Shown here in pieces: positions 9,630-18,757 of a stretch of 64,000 nt of DNA. Source of the stretch: Pseudomonas sp. NC02 (GTDB lineage Bacteria; Pseudomonadota; Gammaproteobacteria; Pseudomonadales; Pseudomonadaceae). The notes beneath the pieces were generated by a model. The model saw nothing but the letters and a program-made list of their open reading frames with translations. It had not been told where the DNA came from and made no database searches. The stretch spans positions 1,054,001 to 1,118,000 of the forward strand of contig NZ_CP025624.1 of the NCBI RefSeq assembly GCF_002874965.1. The letters are read 5' to 3'. Every line of letters starts with the position of its first letter. Position 1 is the first letter of the stretch. The position numbers and the translations under genes were made by a program.

Positions 9630-10733
9630 ATGCCTGTCCAAGCTTTGTTCAAACCGTTCCAGCTCGGTGCACTGCAACTGCCGAGCCGCGTGGTCATGGC
9701 GCCGATGACCCGTTCCTTTTCTCCGGGTGGCGTGCCCAACTCCAAAGTGATCGAGTACTACCGCCGCCGCGCCGCCGCCGGTGTCGGCCTGATCATTACC
9801 GAAGGCACCGTGGTCGGCCACCCGGCTTCCAACGGCTACCCGAACGTCCCGCATTTCTATGGTGAAGCCGCCCTGGCCGGCTGGAAGAAAGTGGTCGACG
9901 CGGTACACGCCGAAGGCGGCAAGATCGTTCCGCAACTGTGGCATGTGGGCAGTGTTCGGCGCATCGGCACCGAGCCGGATGCCAGCGTCCCGGCTTACGG
10001 CCCCACCGAAAAACTCAAGGACGGCAATGTCGTCGTCCACGGCATGACCGTGCAAGACATCAAGGACGTGATCGCCGCGTTCGCCCAGGCTGCCAAGGAT
10101 GCCCAGAGCATCGGCATGGACGGCGTTGAAATCCACGGCGCCCATGGCTACCTGGTGGACCAGTTCTTCTGGGAAGGCACCAACCAGCGCACCGACGAAT
10201 ACGGCGGCAGCCTGGCCAACCGTTCGCGTTTCGCCATCGAATTGATCCAGGCCGTCCGTGCCGCCGTGGGGCCGGACTTCCCGATCATCCTGCGTTTCTC
10301 CCAGTGGAAGCAGCAGGACTACACCGCGCGCCTGGTGCAAACCCCGGAAGCCTTGGGTGAATTCCTCAAGCCGCTGTCTGACGCCGGCGTGGATATTTTC
10401 CACTGCTCCACCCGCCGTTTCTGGGAGCCGGAATTCGAAGGCCCCGAGCTGAACCTGGCCGGCTGGACCCGCAAGCTCACCGGCAAGCCGACCATCACCG
10501 TGGGCAGCGTCGGCCTGGACGGCGAGTTCCTGCAGTTCATGGTCAACACCGATAAAGTGGCGCAACCCGCCAGCCTGGAAAAACTGCTGGAGCGCCTGAA
10601 CAACGACGAGTTCGACCTGGTCGCTGTGGGCCGTGCGCTGCTGGTGGATCCGGATTGGGCGCTGAAGGTTCGCGAAGGCCGTGAAGGCGACATCCTGCCT
10701 TTCAGTCGTGAGGCGTTGACGACCCTCGTTTGA
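9630..10733 (+). CDS. Old Yellow Enzyme family NADH:flavin oxidoreductase (alkene reductase)
   Basis: A 367-residue FMN-dependent TIM-barrel ene-reductase, likely reducing activated C=C bonds of enals, maleimides or similar electrophiles in the cytosol; the physiological substrate cannot be read from sequence. Markers are the opening LFKPFQLGALQLPSRVVMAPMTRSF, QLWHVG near residue 107, the catalytic-loop HGAHGYLVDQFFWEGTNQRTD near residues 170-190, and C-terminal FMN phosphate-binding VAVGRALLVDPDW. GGAG at 9619-9622 positions the ATG. It is monocistronic and ends at a strong terminator. Confidence 0.93.
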   Translation: MPVQALFKPFQLGALQLPSRVVMAPMTRSFSPGGVPNSKVIEYYRRRAAAGVGLIITEGTVVGHPASNGYPNVPHFYGEAALAGWKKVVDAVHAEGGKIVPQLWHVGSVRRIGTEPDASVPAYGPTEKLKDGNVVVHGMTVQDIKDVIAAFAQAAKDAQSIGMDGVEIHGAHGYLVDQFFWEGTNQRTDEYGGSLANRSRFAIELIQAVRAAVGPDFPIILRFSQWKQQDYTARLVQTPEALGEFLKPLSDAGVDIFHCSTRRFWEPEFEGPELNLAGWTRKLTGKPTITVGSVGLDGEFLQFMVNTDKVAQPASLEKLLERLNNDEFDLVAVGRALLVDPDWALKVREGREGDILPFSREALTTLV

Positions 10734-10760
10734 CGCGCACACGTTTAACTGCGTGGCTGC

Positions 10761-10794
10761 AAAAAATGCCTGGAACCAGTTTCCAGGCATTTTT
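10761..10794 (+). terminator. Rho-independent terminator after the ene-reductase gene
   Basis: AAAATGCCTGGAA and TTTCCAGGCATTTT pair around a short CCAG loop; it could also end transcripts from the right. Confidence 0.9.
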
Positions 10795-10815
10795 GCCAAG
10801 TTGCCTTGAGTTGTA

Positions 10816-10983
10816 TTAAAACTTCAGCTGGTTTTTTTCCTGCTTCTGCTGCTGCTGCAATGCAAGGAGGCCTGCTTGTTGATCGTCAGGCCGCTTGCCG
10901 CGAATACCCCCGTTCTCTAAGCCCGAAGGCGCAGGAGGCAGACTGAACGACGAAGGCTGGATGCTGTTGAGTGGCATCGACAT
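10816..10983 (-). CDS. Small hypothetical protein, Gln/Lys-rich C-terminus
   Basis: A 55-residue protein starting MSMPLNSIQPSSFSLPPAPS and ending in a Gln/Lys-rich tail (QQQQKQEKNQLKF). No domain is recognised. Coding is supported by GGAG seven bases before the ATG at 10983 and by a distinct composition: Pro/Ser-rich and flexible first half, a charged centre RGKRPDD, and a probable short helix (QQAGLLALQQQQKQ). The absence of a signal peptide suggests it is cytosolic or secreted by another route. An in-frame ATG five codons upstream lacks a ribosome site. The stop is 22 bases from the ene-reductase terminator. Confidence 0.55.
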   Translation of the reverse strand: MSMPLNSIQPSSFSLPPAPSGLENGGIRGKRPDDQQAGLLALQQQQKQEKNQLKF

Positions 10984-11199
10984 GGGAGAACTCCACATAT
11001 TTTATCTAAGAGTATTTGGGCTTTATGGCTGGTTCTTCCTATGACCCTGAACAACCGCCACTGATGTTGTGGCGTTCACCTGCGCACTAGTTCCCAACTG
11101 CAACTCGCAACATTCCCCCTCACGCAGCACTGAGTTGGCTTGTCTACTGGTCATTCAAGGGTGTTCGCTTGGGCAGATCAAAAATATCTACATCGAATA

Positions 11200-12387
11200 C
11201 TAGACATTCATAGTGTTGCTGCTGACTTTGTACACACTCGATATGCCCCTGCATACATCCAGTAACTTGCTTTCAAACTGCTCAATAATTGCCGGCCAGC
11301 CCTGGCGACTGGCGTGTTGTCGGGCATTGAGCCTGACCCTGCGCAAACTTTCACGCTCCTCCAACAACCAGTTGGCGGCATCACAAAATGCCTCCTCGTC
11401 CCCAGGCATCGCCAGCACACCGTTGTAACCATGGCGAATATGCTGGGTTGCAGCTGCCTGGTCGTAAGCCACCACCCCCAGCCCTGCGGCCATGGCCTCT
11501 AACACTACATTGCCAAAGGTTTCGGTCAGGCTGGGGAACAGAAACAGATCCCCTGAGGCGTAGTGCCGAGCCAGCTCCTCATCGCGTCGGGTACCGCAAA
11601 AAATTGCCTGAGGCAGCGATTTCTCAAGCATTGTCCGTTGGGGGCCATCGCCGACAATGATCAGTTTCAACCGGCGCTGTGGGTAAGTGGTTTGCAGCGA
11701 GTCGAAGCAGCGCTTGAGCAGCCCGAGATTTTTTTCCTGGGCCAGGCGTCCGACGTGCAGCACGGCGATGTCTTCATCGCTCAGCCCCCACTGCTCGCGC
11801 AGGGCTGGGTCGCGTTTTGCCGGGTGAAACAGCTGGCTGTCGACACCGCGCGCGAGCATGCCCAGGCGCTCGAAATGGCGCCGCTCCAGCTCCAGGCGCT
11901 GGCTGGCGCTGGGCACCAGGGTCAGGGTCGAGCGGTTATGGAACCAGCGCAGATAGTGGGTCAGCACCCGGCTCAGCATGCCCAGGCCGTACTGGTTGGA
12001 ATACTGCTGGAAGTTGGTGTGAAAGCCACTCACCACGCTGATCCCCAGGCGCCGCGCCGCCCGCAACGCCGACAAACCCAGCGGGCCTTCCGTGGCGATA
12101 TACAACACATCCGGGCGCTGGCGGGTCCAGCGCCGCAACAGCTTGTGCATCGACGACTGGCCCCATTGCAGCCCCGGGTAGCCCGGCAGCGGCCAGCCGC
12201 GACAGAGCATCAGGCCGTCGTCGCTGGGCCGGCTCTGGTCGCTGCCCTGGCGCGGGCGAACCAGTTCGACTTGATGCCCACGCGCGCGCAAACCGTCACA
12301 CAGGCGGCCAAGGGTATTGGCCACCCCGTTGATCTCTGGCGGGAAGGTTTCGGTGATCAGGGTGATGTGGAGCGAAGCTGTCGTCAT
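11200..12387 (-). CDS. Glycosyltransferase family 4, probable mannosyltransferase type
   Basis: A GT-B fold glycosyltransferase of about 395 residues, probably cytosolic and membrane-associated. The N-terminal domain opens HITLITETFPPEINGVANTL and contains GFHTNFQQYS. The C-terminal domain holds LHVGRLAQEKNL, IVGDGPQ and the nucleotide-sugar motif FPSLTETFGNVVLEAMAAG (EX7E). Closest resemblance is to GDP-mannose-dependent alpha-mannosyltransferases of the PimB/MgtA type, but the donor and acceptor are inferred. In-frame ATGs at 12420 and 12492 exist; I prefer 12387 because it directly precedes the first beta strand and avoids overlapping cysZ. Confidence 0.87.
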   Translation of the reverse strand: MTTASLHITLITETFPPEINGVANTLGRLCDGLRARGHQVELVRPRQGSDQSRPSDDGLMLCRGWPLPGYPGLQWGQSSMHKLLRRWTRQRPDVLYIATEGPLGLSALRAARRLGISVVSGFHTNFQQYSNQYGLGMLSRVLTHYLRWFHNRSTLTLVPSASQRLELERRHFERLGMLARGVDSQLFHPAKRDPALREQWGLSDEDIAVLHVGRLAQEKNLGLLKRCFDSLQTTYPQRRLKLIIVGDGPQRTMLEKSLPQAIFCGTRRDEELARHYASGDLFLFPSLTETFGNVVLEAMAAGLGVVAYDQAAATQHIRHGYNGVLAMPGDEEAFCDAANWLLEERESLRRVRLNARQHASRQGWPAIIEQFESKLLDVCRGISSVYKVSSNTMNV

Positions 12388-12451
12388 GACCCACAGTGTC
12401 GGCGTGGGCCATGTCGTCATTGTGTCTTTTGGATGATGGATTTGTGACGGC

Positions 12452-13207
12452 TCAGGCCTTTTTAATGGCCATGGCCTCGGCGCCTTGCTCACGCACCCAG
12501 AACAACGTCGCCCCGGCCACCGCTGCCGGCATCATCAGCAGGTTGACCACCGGCACCAGCAACACCAGGTAAACGATCCCGCCAAAACTCATGCTCTGCC
12601 AGCGCTTCTGGCGCAGCCAGGCGAGCATTTCGTTCCAGCCCAGCTTGTGGTTGTCGGCCGGGTAGTCGATGTACTGGATCGCCATCATCCACACACCAAA
12701 CAGCAGCCACAGCGGCGCCGCCACCAGGTTGACCACTGGGATGAACGACAGGATAAACAGGCCGATGGCCCGGGGCAGGAAGTAACCCAGTTTGCGCATT
12801 TCCCGGGCCAGGGTGCGCGGGACCATGGCCGCCAGTTCGCCCCAGCTGAACGCCGGGAAATCATCGGTGCCGCGCACCACCACTTCGACCTTTTCCGACA
12901 GAAAGCCGTTGAACGGCGCGGCGATAATGTTGGCAAGCATGGTGAAGGTGAAAAACACCATCAGCACCACCAGCACCACAAATAAAGGCCACAGCAGATA
13001 ATTGAGGAAGCTCAGCCAGCTCGGCAGCGTCGGCATGAGTGTGTCGACCCACAGGCTGAACTGATGGCCGGCGAAGTAGATCAATCCGACGAACAGGATC
13101 AGGTTGATTGCCAGCGGCAGCAGCACAAACAGCCGCAGGCCGGGGCTGAGTACCAGTTTGAGACCTTCGCGCAGGTACTGTGGGCCTGAAAGAACGGGGG
13201 CGGGCAT
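12452..13207 (-). CDS. cysZ: Sulfate transporter CysZ
   Basis: A 251-residue inner-membrane protein importing sulfate for cysteine synthesis. Hydrophobic segments lie at about 24-48, 66-95, 145-175 and 205-235. The [21 protein letters not shown] opening and the [15 protein letters not shown] motif are characteristic of CysZ. It is divergent from trxB across 293 bases. The association with thioredoxin reductase fits sulfate reduction, since PAPS reductase uses thioredoxin. The sulfate-activating cysD-cysNC genes are in the same window. Confidence 0.95.
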   Translation of the reverse strand: MPAPVLSGPQYLREGLKLVLSPGLRLFVLLPLAINLILFVGLIYFAGHQFSLWVDTLMPTLPSWLSFLNYLLWPLFVVLVVLMVFFTFTMLANIIAAPFNGFLSEKVEVVVRGTDDFPAFSWGELAAMVPRTLAREMRKLGYFLPRAIGLFILSFIPVVNLVAAPLWLLFGVWMMAIQYIDYPADNHKLGWNEMLAWLRQKRWQSMSFGGIVYLVLLVPVVNLLMMPAAVAGATLFWVREQGAEAMAIKKA

Positions 13208-13497
13208 GGATAACTCCGGGCAATAGGGGCGAACGCGCCGACCTTACCGGCTTTGGGAGTACCGGGAAAGCACGGCCCGCATCGCGACATTAACGGTAAC
13301 AAAGGTGTCGATTAATAGAAGGCATGGGATAGAGACCACCTATGAGCTGGATTGTTAATCCGTATTTCCTTAATCTTGCCTCCCTCTATACGCTGCACCC
13401 ATTATTTTCAGGATCTGCGAGTTCAAGCCTTCCCCAAGTGCTTCGCGGTCCTTTTTTATTCCAGCCGTTCTGTAGTCCGGGCGGTCGATAGGAGTGA

Positions 13498-14463
<966 letters not shown>

Positions 14464-14473
14464 ACCGTAGAAA

Positions 14474-14503
14474 CAAAAAAACCGGCTGCGAGGCCGGTTT
14501 TTT
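14474..14503 (+). terminator. Rho-independent terminator of trxB
   Basis: AAAAAACCGGC and GCCGGTTTTTTT pair around TGCGAG, starting 11 bases after the stop codon. Confidence 0.93.
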
Positions 14504-14537
14504 TATGCACGGGATTTGATGATCACCGCAGTCCAAA

Positions 14538-14629
14538 TGTGGGAGCGGGCTTGCTCGCGAAAGCGGTGTGTCAGTCACCCGATGTATTGACTGACACTCT
14601 GCTTTCGCGAGCAAGCCCGCTCCCACATT
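14538..14629. repeat. REP doublet (inverted pair)
   Basis: TGTGGGAGCGGGCTTGCTCG and its reverse complement flank a spacer with GTCAGTC and GACTGAC arms. It lies between convergent trxB and the pterin operon. Confidence 0.92.
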
Positions 14630-14645
14630 TTGATCTATGTCTGAC

Positions 14646-14987
14646 TCAGGATTTGCGGGTCAGTGGCTGTGCGGCAAACTTCACACCCGCCAACCCATGC
14701 TCGATCAGCGCACGAATGTTGCCATGGTCACTGCCTTCAGGCGTGGCCAGCACCGAACGGTAATGCTCGCCAAACGCCAACAGCGCTTCCTGGTCGCTCA
14801 AGCCTTCCAGCAGCGCCAGGCCCAGGGTCTTGCACGAACCTTCGTTCTGCCCGGCGGCGTTTTCCACGCTGCCATTGGTGAACGCTTGTGGCTGGTAGTC
14901 GTAACCGGCAGCTACAAAGGCCAGGGTATCGGCAAAAACATGTTCGCCACTGTTGAGGCTGGCGCGCAGGGTGTTCAGGTCAGTCAT
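14646..14987 (-). CDS. HopJ type III effector-family protein
   Basis: A 113-residue protein of the HopJ family: EHVFADTLAFVAAGYDYQPQAF, the NGSVENAAGQNEGSCKTLG block and a C-terminal FGEHYRSVLATPEGSDHGNIRAL. The family name comes from a plant-pathogen effector, but the fold is widespread in non-pathogens; no type III secretion gene is nearby. It is the last gene of the pterin operon; its ATG overlaps the end of the DUF1244 gene by 8 bases. I infer a house-keeping role linked to that operon, not secretion. The in-frame ATG further upstream lies in the preceding gene and is rejected. Confidence 0.88.
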   Translation of the reverse strand: MTDLNTLRASLNSGEHVFADTLAFVAAGYDYQPQAFTNGSVENAAGQNEGSCKTLGLALLEGLSDQEALLAFGEHYRSVLATPEGSDHGNIRALIEHGLAGVKFAAQPLTRKS

Positions 14988-15276
14988 GGGGTTTTCCTTT
15001 GGCGAATGCCGCTTGCTGTTCGGCACTGGCTTCTTGCTGATATTGGGCTTTCCACTCGGCGTACGGCATGCCGTACACCACTTCACGGGCGTCATCGAGG
15101 CTCAGCTCGATCTGGCGCTCGTCGGCCTCGGCCTTGTACCACTTGGACAAGCAGTTGCGGCAGAAGCCCGAGAGGTTCATCAGGTCGATGTTCTGCACAT
15201 CCTTGCGGCTGTCCAGGTGGGCCACCAGCCGGCGGAAGGCGGCGGCTTCGAGTTCGAGGCGTTGTTGATCGTTCAT
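14980..15276 (-). CDS. DUF1244 domain protein
   Basis: A 98-residue small cytosolic protein: LELEAAAFRRLVAHLDSRKDVQNIDLM, then SGFCRNCLSKW with a CxxC pair, then YGMPYAEWKAQYQ. Function is unknown; the family is widespread in proteobacteria. The ATG at 15276 gives MNDQQRLELEAAAF; a GTG at 15285 is an alternative. The gene follows folX by 23 bases and overlaps the HopJ-family gene, which places it inside the pterin transcript. Confidence 0.87.
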   Translation of the reverse strand: MNDQQRLELEAAAFRRLVAHLDSRKDVQNIDLMNLSGFCRNCLSKWYKAEADERQIELSLDDAREVVYGMPYAEWKAQYQQEASAEQQAAFAKGKPHD

Positions 15277-15299
15277 GATGCTCACTGCAAAGGTAAGGG

Positions 15300-15671
15300 T
15301 TAGCGACTGGCCGCCAGGGTGATCGACACCGATTCGGCAAAACGCAACGCATGGGGTTTGTCGACTTCGACTTCGGCGTACAGCACCGATGTATTGCTCA
15401 TCACCAGGTCGAGGATCTCCTGGGTCAGGCGCTCCAGCAGGGCAAAGCGATTGCCTTCCACATGGGCGATGATTGCCTTGGTGATGGTGCGGTAGTTCAG
15501 CGCGTGGTCGATGTCGTTGTCGCGCACGGCTTCCTGGGCGGCATACAGGATGGTCAGGTTGATCAACACATCCTGCTTGTTGAGGATTTCATCCTCGTTG
15601 ATCCCGATAAACGTGCGCAGGCACAGGTCCTTGACCCGGATGCGCGCCATGCCTGGCTGAAGTTGTGGCAT
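15300..15671 (-). CDS. folX: Dihydroneopterin triphosphate 2'-epimerase
   Basis: A 123-residue paralogue of dihydroneopterin aldolase (FolB fold). FolX epimerises 7,8-dihydroneopterin triphosphate to the monapterin form, on the way to tetrahydromonapterin. Recognisable are [19 protein letters not shown], the [10 protein letters not shown] stretch and the late [17 protein letters not shown]. FolX rather than FolB is inferred from the LCLRTFIGI opening and from the direct neighbours folE and folM, which form the rest of the tetrahydromonapterin route used by pseudomonad phenylalanine hydroxylase. The gap to folE is two bases. Confidence 0.9.
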   Translation of the reverse strand: MPQLQPGMARIRVKDLCLRTFIGINEDEILNKQDVLINLTILYAAQEAVRDNDIDHALNYRTITKAIIAHVEGNRFALLERLTQEILDLVMSNTSVLYAEVEVDKPHALRFAESVSITLAASR

Positions 15672-15673
15672 TG

Positions 15674-16234
15674 CTACTTGCTCCGTCCAATCAGTTGCAG
15701 GAACTCCATGCGCGTGGTGTTCGACTCGCGGAAGGCGCCGAGCATCACCGAGGTGTTCATGGTTGAATTCTGTTTTTCGACACCGCGCATCATCATGCAC
15801 ATGTGCCTGGCTTCGATCACCACCGCCACGCCGGCGGCCTGGGTCACCGTCTGGATGGCGTCGGCAATTTCCCGCGTGAGGTTTTCCTGGATCTGCAGGC
15901 GACGGGCGAACATGTCGACGATACGCGCCAGCTTCGACAGGCCGAGCACCTTGCCGGTCGGAATATAGGCCACATGGGCCTTGCCGATAAAGGGCAGCAG
16001 GTGATGCTCGCACAGCGAATACAGCTCGATGTCCTTGAGGATCACCATCTCGTCGTTGTCGGAGGAAAACAGCGCACCGTTGACGATTTCTTCCAGGTTC
16101 TGCTCGTAGCCGTGACACAGGTACTGCATGGCCTTGGCGGCACGCTTTGGCGTGTCGAGCAAACCCTCGCGCTCGGGGTCTTCACCCAGGCCCTTGAGGA
16201 TCTCGCGGTAGTGGTGGGGCAGGGACAAAGTCAT
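15674..16234 (-). CDS. folE: GTP cyclohydrolase I
   Basis: A 186-residue enzyme converting GTP to 7,8-dihydroneopterin triphosphate, the first step of pterin and folate synthesis. Zinc and active-site residues are visible in [21 protein letters not shown] and in the [16 protein letters not shown] block; the central [20 protein letters not shown] is diagnostic. The ATG at 16234 ([13 protein letters not shown]) is chosen over one five codons upstream. It lies between folM and folX. In P. putida a folE copy is reported to be light-inducible through LitR-type regulators, and a LitR-type gene is divergent from this operon. Confidence 0.96.
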   Translation of the reverse strand: MTLSLPHHYREILKGLGEDPEREGLLDTPKRAAKAMQYLCHGYEQNLEEIVNGALFSSDNDEMVILKDIELYSLCEHHLLPFIGKAHVAYIPTGKVLGLSKLARIVDMFARRLQIQENLTREIADAIQTVTQAAGVAVVIEARHMCMMMRGVEKQNSTMNTSVMLGAFRESNTTRMEFLQLIGRSK

Positions 16235-16254
16235 ACAACATCCTCGCAAACGGC

Positions 16255-16965
16255 TTACTTGATATGCCGCCCGCCGTTGACGGTCAGGGTGGTACCGGTG
16301 ACATAAGGGTTATCCAGCAGGTAGCGCACGCTCTGGTAAATCACCTCGGGGCCGGGCTCGATGCCCAGTGCCGCCTTGGCCAGGACCTTGGCGCGGTAAG
16401 CCGCGTCGTCGCCCTCGTTGAACATCACCATTGCCGGGGCAATGCCGTTCACCTTGATATCCGGTGCAAGCTGCGCGGCAAACGACAAGGTCAGGCTGTC
16501 GAGCCCGGCCTTGGTGGCGCAGTAGGCAATGTGCTGGCGGCTGCCCTTGCGGGTCACGTCATCGCTGATGTGCACGATATCCGCAGGCGTGGAGCGTTGC
16601 AGCAGGTAAGCACAATGCAGGTTGATCAGGTACGGCGCAAGCATGTGCACGCTGAACATGTCGGTAAAGGCGCGGCTCTCGTCGCCGGGCGCTTCCGCCA
16701 CCCAGGCCGAGGCATTATGAATGATCGCCCGCAGGCTTTGGGTGTGCGTCTTCAGTTCGTCGATGAAGGCGAGAATACCGGTCTCGTTGGAGAAGTCGGC
16801 AAACACACCGATCGCACCGCGTTCGCGCAAGGCTTGCACGCCGGGACGTTCGCTGCGGTAGCTGAAAATCACTGGCTGCCCTTCGTCCAGCAGGCGCTGG
16901 GCGCAATGCAGGCCGACGCGCTGGCCGGCACCGGTGATCAGGATCGGGGCGGGTGTTGAAGACAT
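16255..16965 (-). CDS. folM: Dihydromonapterin reductase
   Basis: A 236-residue short-chain dehydrogenase reducing dihydromonapterin (and dihydrofolate weakly) with NADPH. The cofactor loop is [16 protein letters not shown] (TGxxxRxG, the pteridine-reductase variant). The catalytic YCATK is near residue 150 after [14 protein letters not shown], and the protein ends [11 protein letters not shown]. The R in the glycine loop and the FSYRSERP stretch resemble pteridine reductases more than sugar or fatty-acid SDRs, and the folE/folX neighbours support the call. The gene after it, folE, starts 20 bases downstream. Confidence 0.93.
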   Translation of the reverse strand: MSSTPAPILITGAGQRVGLHCAQRLLDEGQPVIFSYRSERPGVQALRERGAIGVFADFSNETGILAFIDELKTHTQSLRAIIHNASAWVAEAPGDESRAFTDMFSVHMLAPYLINLHCAYLLQRSTPADIVHISDDVTRKGSRQHIAYCATKAGLDSLTLSFAAQLAPDIKVNGIAPAMVMFNEGDDAAYRAKVLAKAALGIEPGPEVIYQSVRYLLDNPYVTGTTLTVNGGRHIK

Positions 16966-17022
16966 GGGAGGCTCGAATCGCTGGCAGGCTAAAACTATAC
17001 CAGCGAGCGGCCTCCCTTGTAC

Positions 17023-17583
17023 TCAAGCAGCGGCTTCGGTGGCCTTTACCCGGGCTGGCGCCGGATGCAGCCAGCCGGCCAGCAGGTGGGTCGACAACGG
17101 GATAAAGAAGTAAACCATCAATGGCGTGAGCGCGAGGGTGCTGACCAGCACACGGCTCAACAACCCCAACTCGCTGAGCAGCGGCTCAAGGCCGAAGTTG
17201 AACAGCAGCGACACCGGGAAAAATGCCAGCCAGATGGCCACGGCCTGCTTCCAGCGCGGCGGACGTGCGGCGGCGGCGCCAAACCAGCCGTCGATACCGC
17301 GTACGCGATGCTCCGACGGCGCAGCAAACAGCTCACTGCCACGCCCGAGCCATGCACCACGGGAGGCGGAAAACTCCCACGCATGCAGGGTTTTTTCGTC
17401 GGCGAAGCGGAAAATAATCTGGAACTCGTCATCGTTGGGCGGCGGTGCAAGCACGCCTGAACCCAGGTAACCGGGGAAGTCCGTGGCCAATTGCTCGCCT
17501 TCGCGCAGCCAGGCCATCAACTCTTCATAGCGACCCTTGGCCACGCGGCGCGCAACCATCAGGGTGACGGGGGAGGTAGACAT
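17023..17583 (-). CDS. ABM-domain (antibiotic biosynthesis monooxygenase-like) membrane protein
   Basis: A 186-residue protein with an N-terminal ferredoxin-like ABM domain (residues about 1-95; VTLMVARRVAKGRYEELMAWL, then FPGYLGSGVL and FQIIFRFADEKTLHAWE). A C-terminal membrane part has two hydrophobic segments (about 118-136 and 144-166). ABM domains act in heme or quinone oxidation in some proteins, but here the substrate is unknown. It is the first gene of the pterin operon, 57 bases before folM, and lies divergent to the LitR-type regulator. A redox or light-related role is only inferred from that position. Confidence 0.82.
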   Translation of the reverse strand: MSTSPVTLMVARRVAKGRYEELMAWLREGEQLATDFPGYLGSGVLAPPPNDDEFQIIFRFADEKTLHAWEFSASRGAWLGRGSELFAAPSEHRVRGIDGWFGAAAARPPRWKQAVAIWLAFFPVSLLFNFGLEPLLSELGLLSRVLVSTLALTPLMVYFFIPLSTHLLAGWLHPAPARVKATEAAA

Positions 17584-17665
17584 TGTGTATCTCCATAAGG
17601 ATCAGGTGCACTGGGCCGGGTAGGCGGCGCACGAACGAAGCTGCGGGGTAAGCAGCCACGTTGAA

Positions 17666-17692
17666 AAAACAGGCAAGGATTATTCCTGTTTT
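17666..17692. promoter_or_regulatory. Inverted repeat AAAACAGG-N11-CCTGTTTT in the divergent regulator/pterin promoter region
   Basis: Perfect 8-base arms separated by 11 bases, roughly one helical turn and a half centre to centre. It lies 83 bases upstream of the ABM-protein start and about 107 bases upstream of the regulator start. It could be an operator for the MerR-type protein or another factor; no binding data exist here. It does not match the TRTACA-N12-TGTAYA motif recalled for P. putida PplR1. Confidence 0.45.
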
Positions 17693-17798
17693 GCAGAAAT
17701 ACACCAGCGACATTGGTCGGCTTGTCGAAGACCTTGAATCGGACAGCTGTATGGGCGTTAAATGGGATCCAAGTTCCTGACAGTATATTGATGCCCTG

Positions 17799-18755
17799 AT
17801 GTCTGTAATGACTGCTCCACGTACCGACATGGCCCTTGGCAACCCTGCCGATTCCGATGATCTGTTTCCGATTCGCGAAGTCGCGAGATTGACAGGCATC
17901 AACCCTGTCACCTTGCGTGCCTGGGAACGGCGTTACGGGCTGATCCACCCGGTTCGCACCGAAAGTGGGCACCGCCTGTATTCGCGCACCGATATCGAGA
18001 CCGTTCATCGCATTCTTGACTGGATCGAGCGTGGCGTGGCCGTGAGCAAGGTCGGCAAGATCCTCGCCCGCGACGATCATCAAGTTGAAGCGGCGGCTGC
18101 TTCGCCGGCAGGTGCAGAGCATGAATGGGCCCAATGGCAGGCGCAGTTGCGAACGGCCGTCGGTGCCTTCGACGACCGGCAACTGGACCGGTTGTATGGC
18201 CAGATTTTCGCTGCCTACCCGGTCGCGGTGGTGTTCCAGGACATCCTGATGCCCCTCTGGCAGCAACTGTTGCGACATCAGGGGTTGTTTGGACAAACCA
18301 GTGAATGGCTGTTTTTTGATGGATTTCTGCGCAGCCGAACCTGGAAACGCCTGCAGATAGGCTGTGCCTCAGCGGCGCCACGGGTATTGCTGGCGGCCAT
18401 TGCGGGGGAGTGCCGAGAGCTGGAGTTGTTGGTCGCAGGCCTGTTGATGAGCGGTGACGAGTTGGCGGTCAAGGTTCTGGCTGTGGGCCAGCCGATGGAT
18501 GAATTGACCCTTGTCTGTGAAAAAACCAGGCCACAAGCCCTTGTGGTGTTCTCCAATCACTCTCCGGCCAATGGCTTGCCTCGGCGCCTTGAACGGCTGG
18601 CCCTGACCCTGGATTGCCCGCTGTTGCTGGCCGGCGATGCGGCGGAGTTGGCGCAGGAACAACTGGCGGGTTCATCCGTTGGCTGCCTGGGTAACGAAGG
18701 GCGATTGATGCAGCGCCGCTTGCAGCAGTTTCTGCGCGGTAACCTGGATACCTGA
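17799..18755 (+). CDS. MerR-family regulator, class II LitR/PplR-like (light response)
   Basis: A 318-residue regulator. An N-terminal MerR DNA-binding domain (FPIREVARLTGINPVTLRAW, ERRYGLIHPVRTESGHRLYS; residues 22-90) is followed by a C-terminal half with the cobalamin-binding fold layout. In the latter the DxHxxG motif that supplies the axial histidine in CarH is replaced by GECRELEL near residues 204-211, and no W-x9-EH motif is seen. This matches class II LitR proteins such as PplR of P. putida, which do not need B12 and work with short LOV proteins. A short LOV gene lies 0.7 kb away. Start codons at 17799, 17808 and 17829 are all possible. Confidence 0.85.
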   Translation: MSVMTAPRTDMALGNPADSDDLFPIREVARLTGINPVTLRAWERRYGLIHPVRTESGHRLYSRTDIETVHRILDWIERGVAVSKVGKILARDDHQVEAAAASPAGAEHEWAQWQAQLRTAVGAFDDRQLDRLYGQIFAAYPVAVVFQDILMPLWQQLLRHQGLFGQTSEWLFFDGFLRSRTWKRLQIGCASAAPRVLLAAIAGECRELELLVAGLLMSGDELAVKVLAVGQPMDELTLVCEKTRPQALVVFSNHSPANGLPRRLERLALTLDCPLLLAGDAAELAQEQLAGSSVGCLGNEGRLMQRRLQQFLRGNLDT

Positions 18756-18757
18756 CT

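Noticed and set aside
14646..14987. Evidence for a type III secretion locus
   Set aside because: Only the HopJ family name suggests it; the neighbours are pterin genes.
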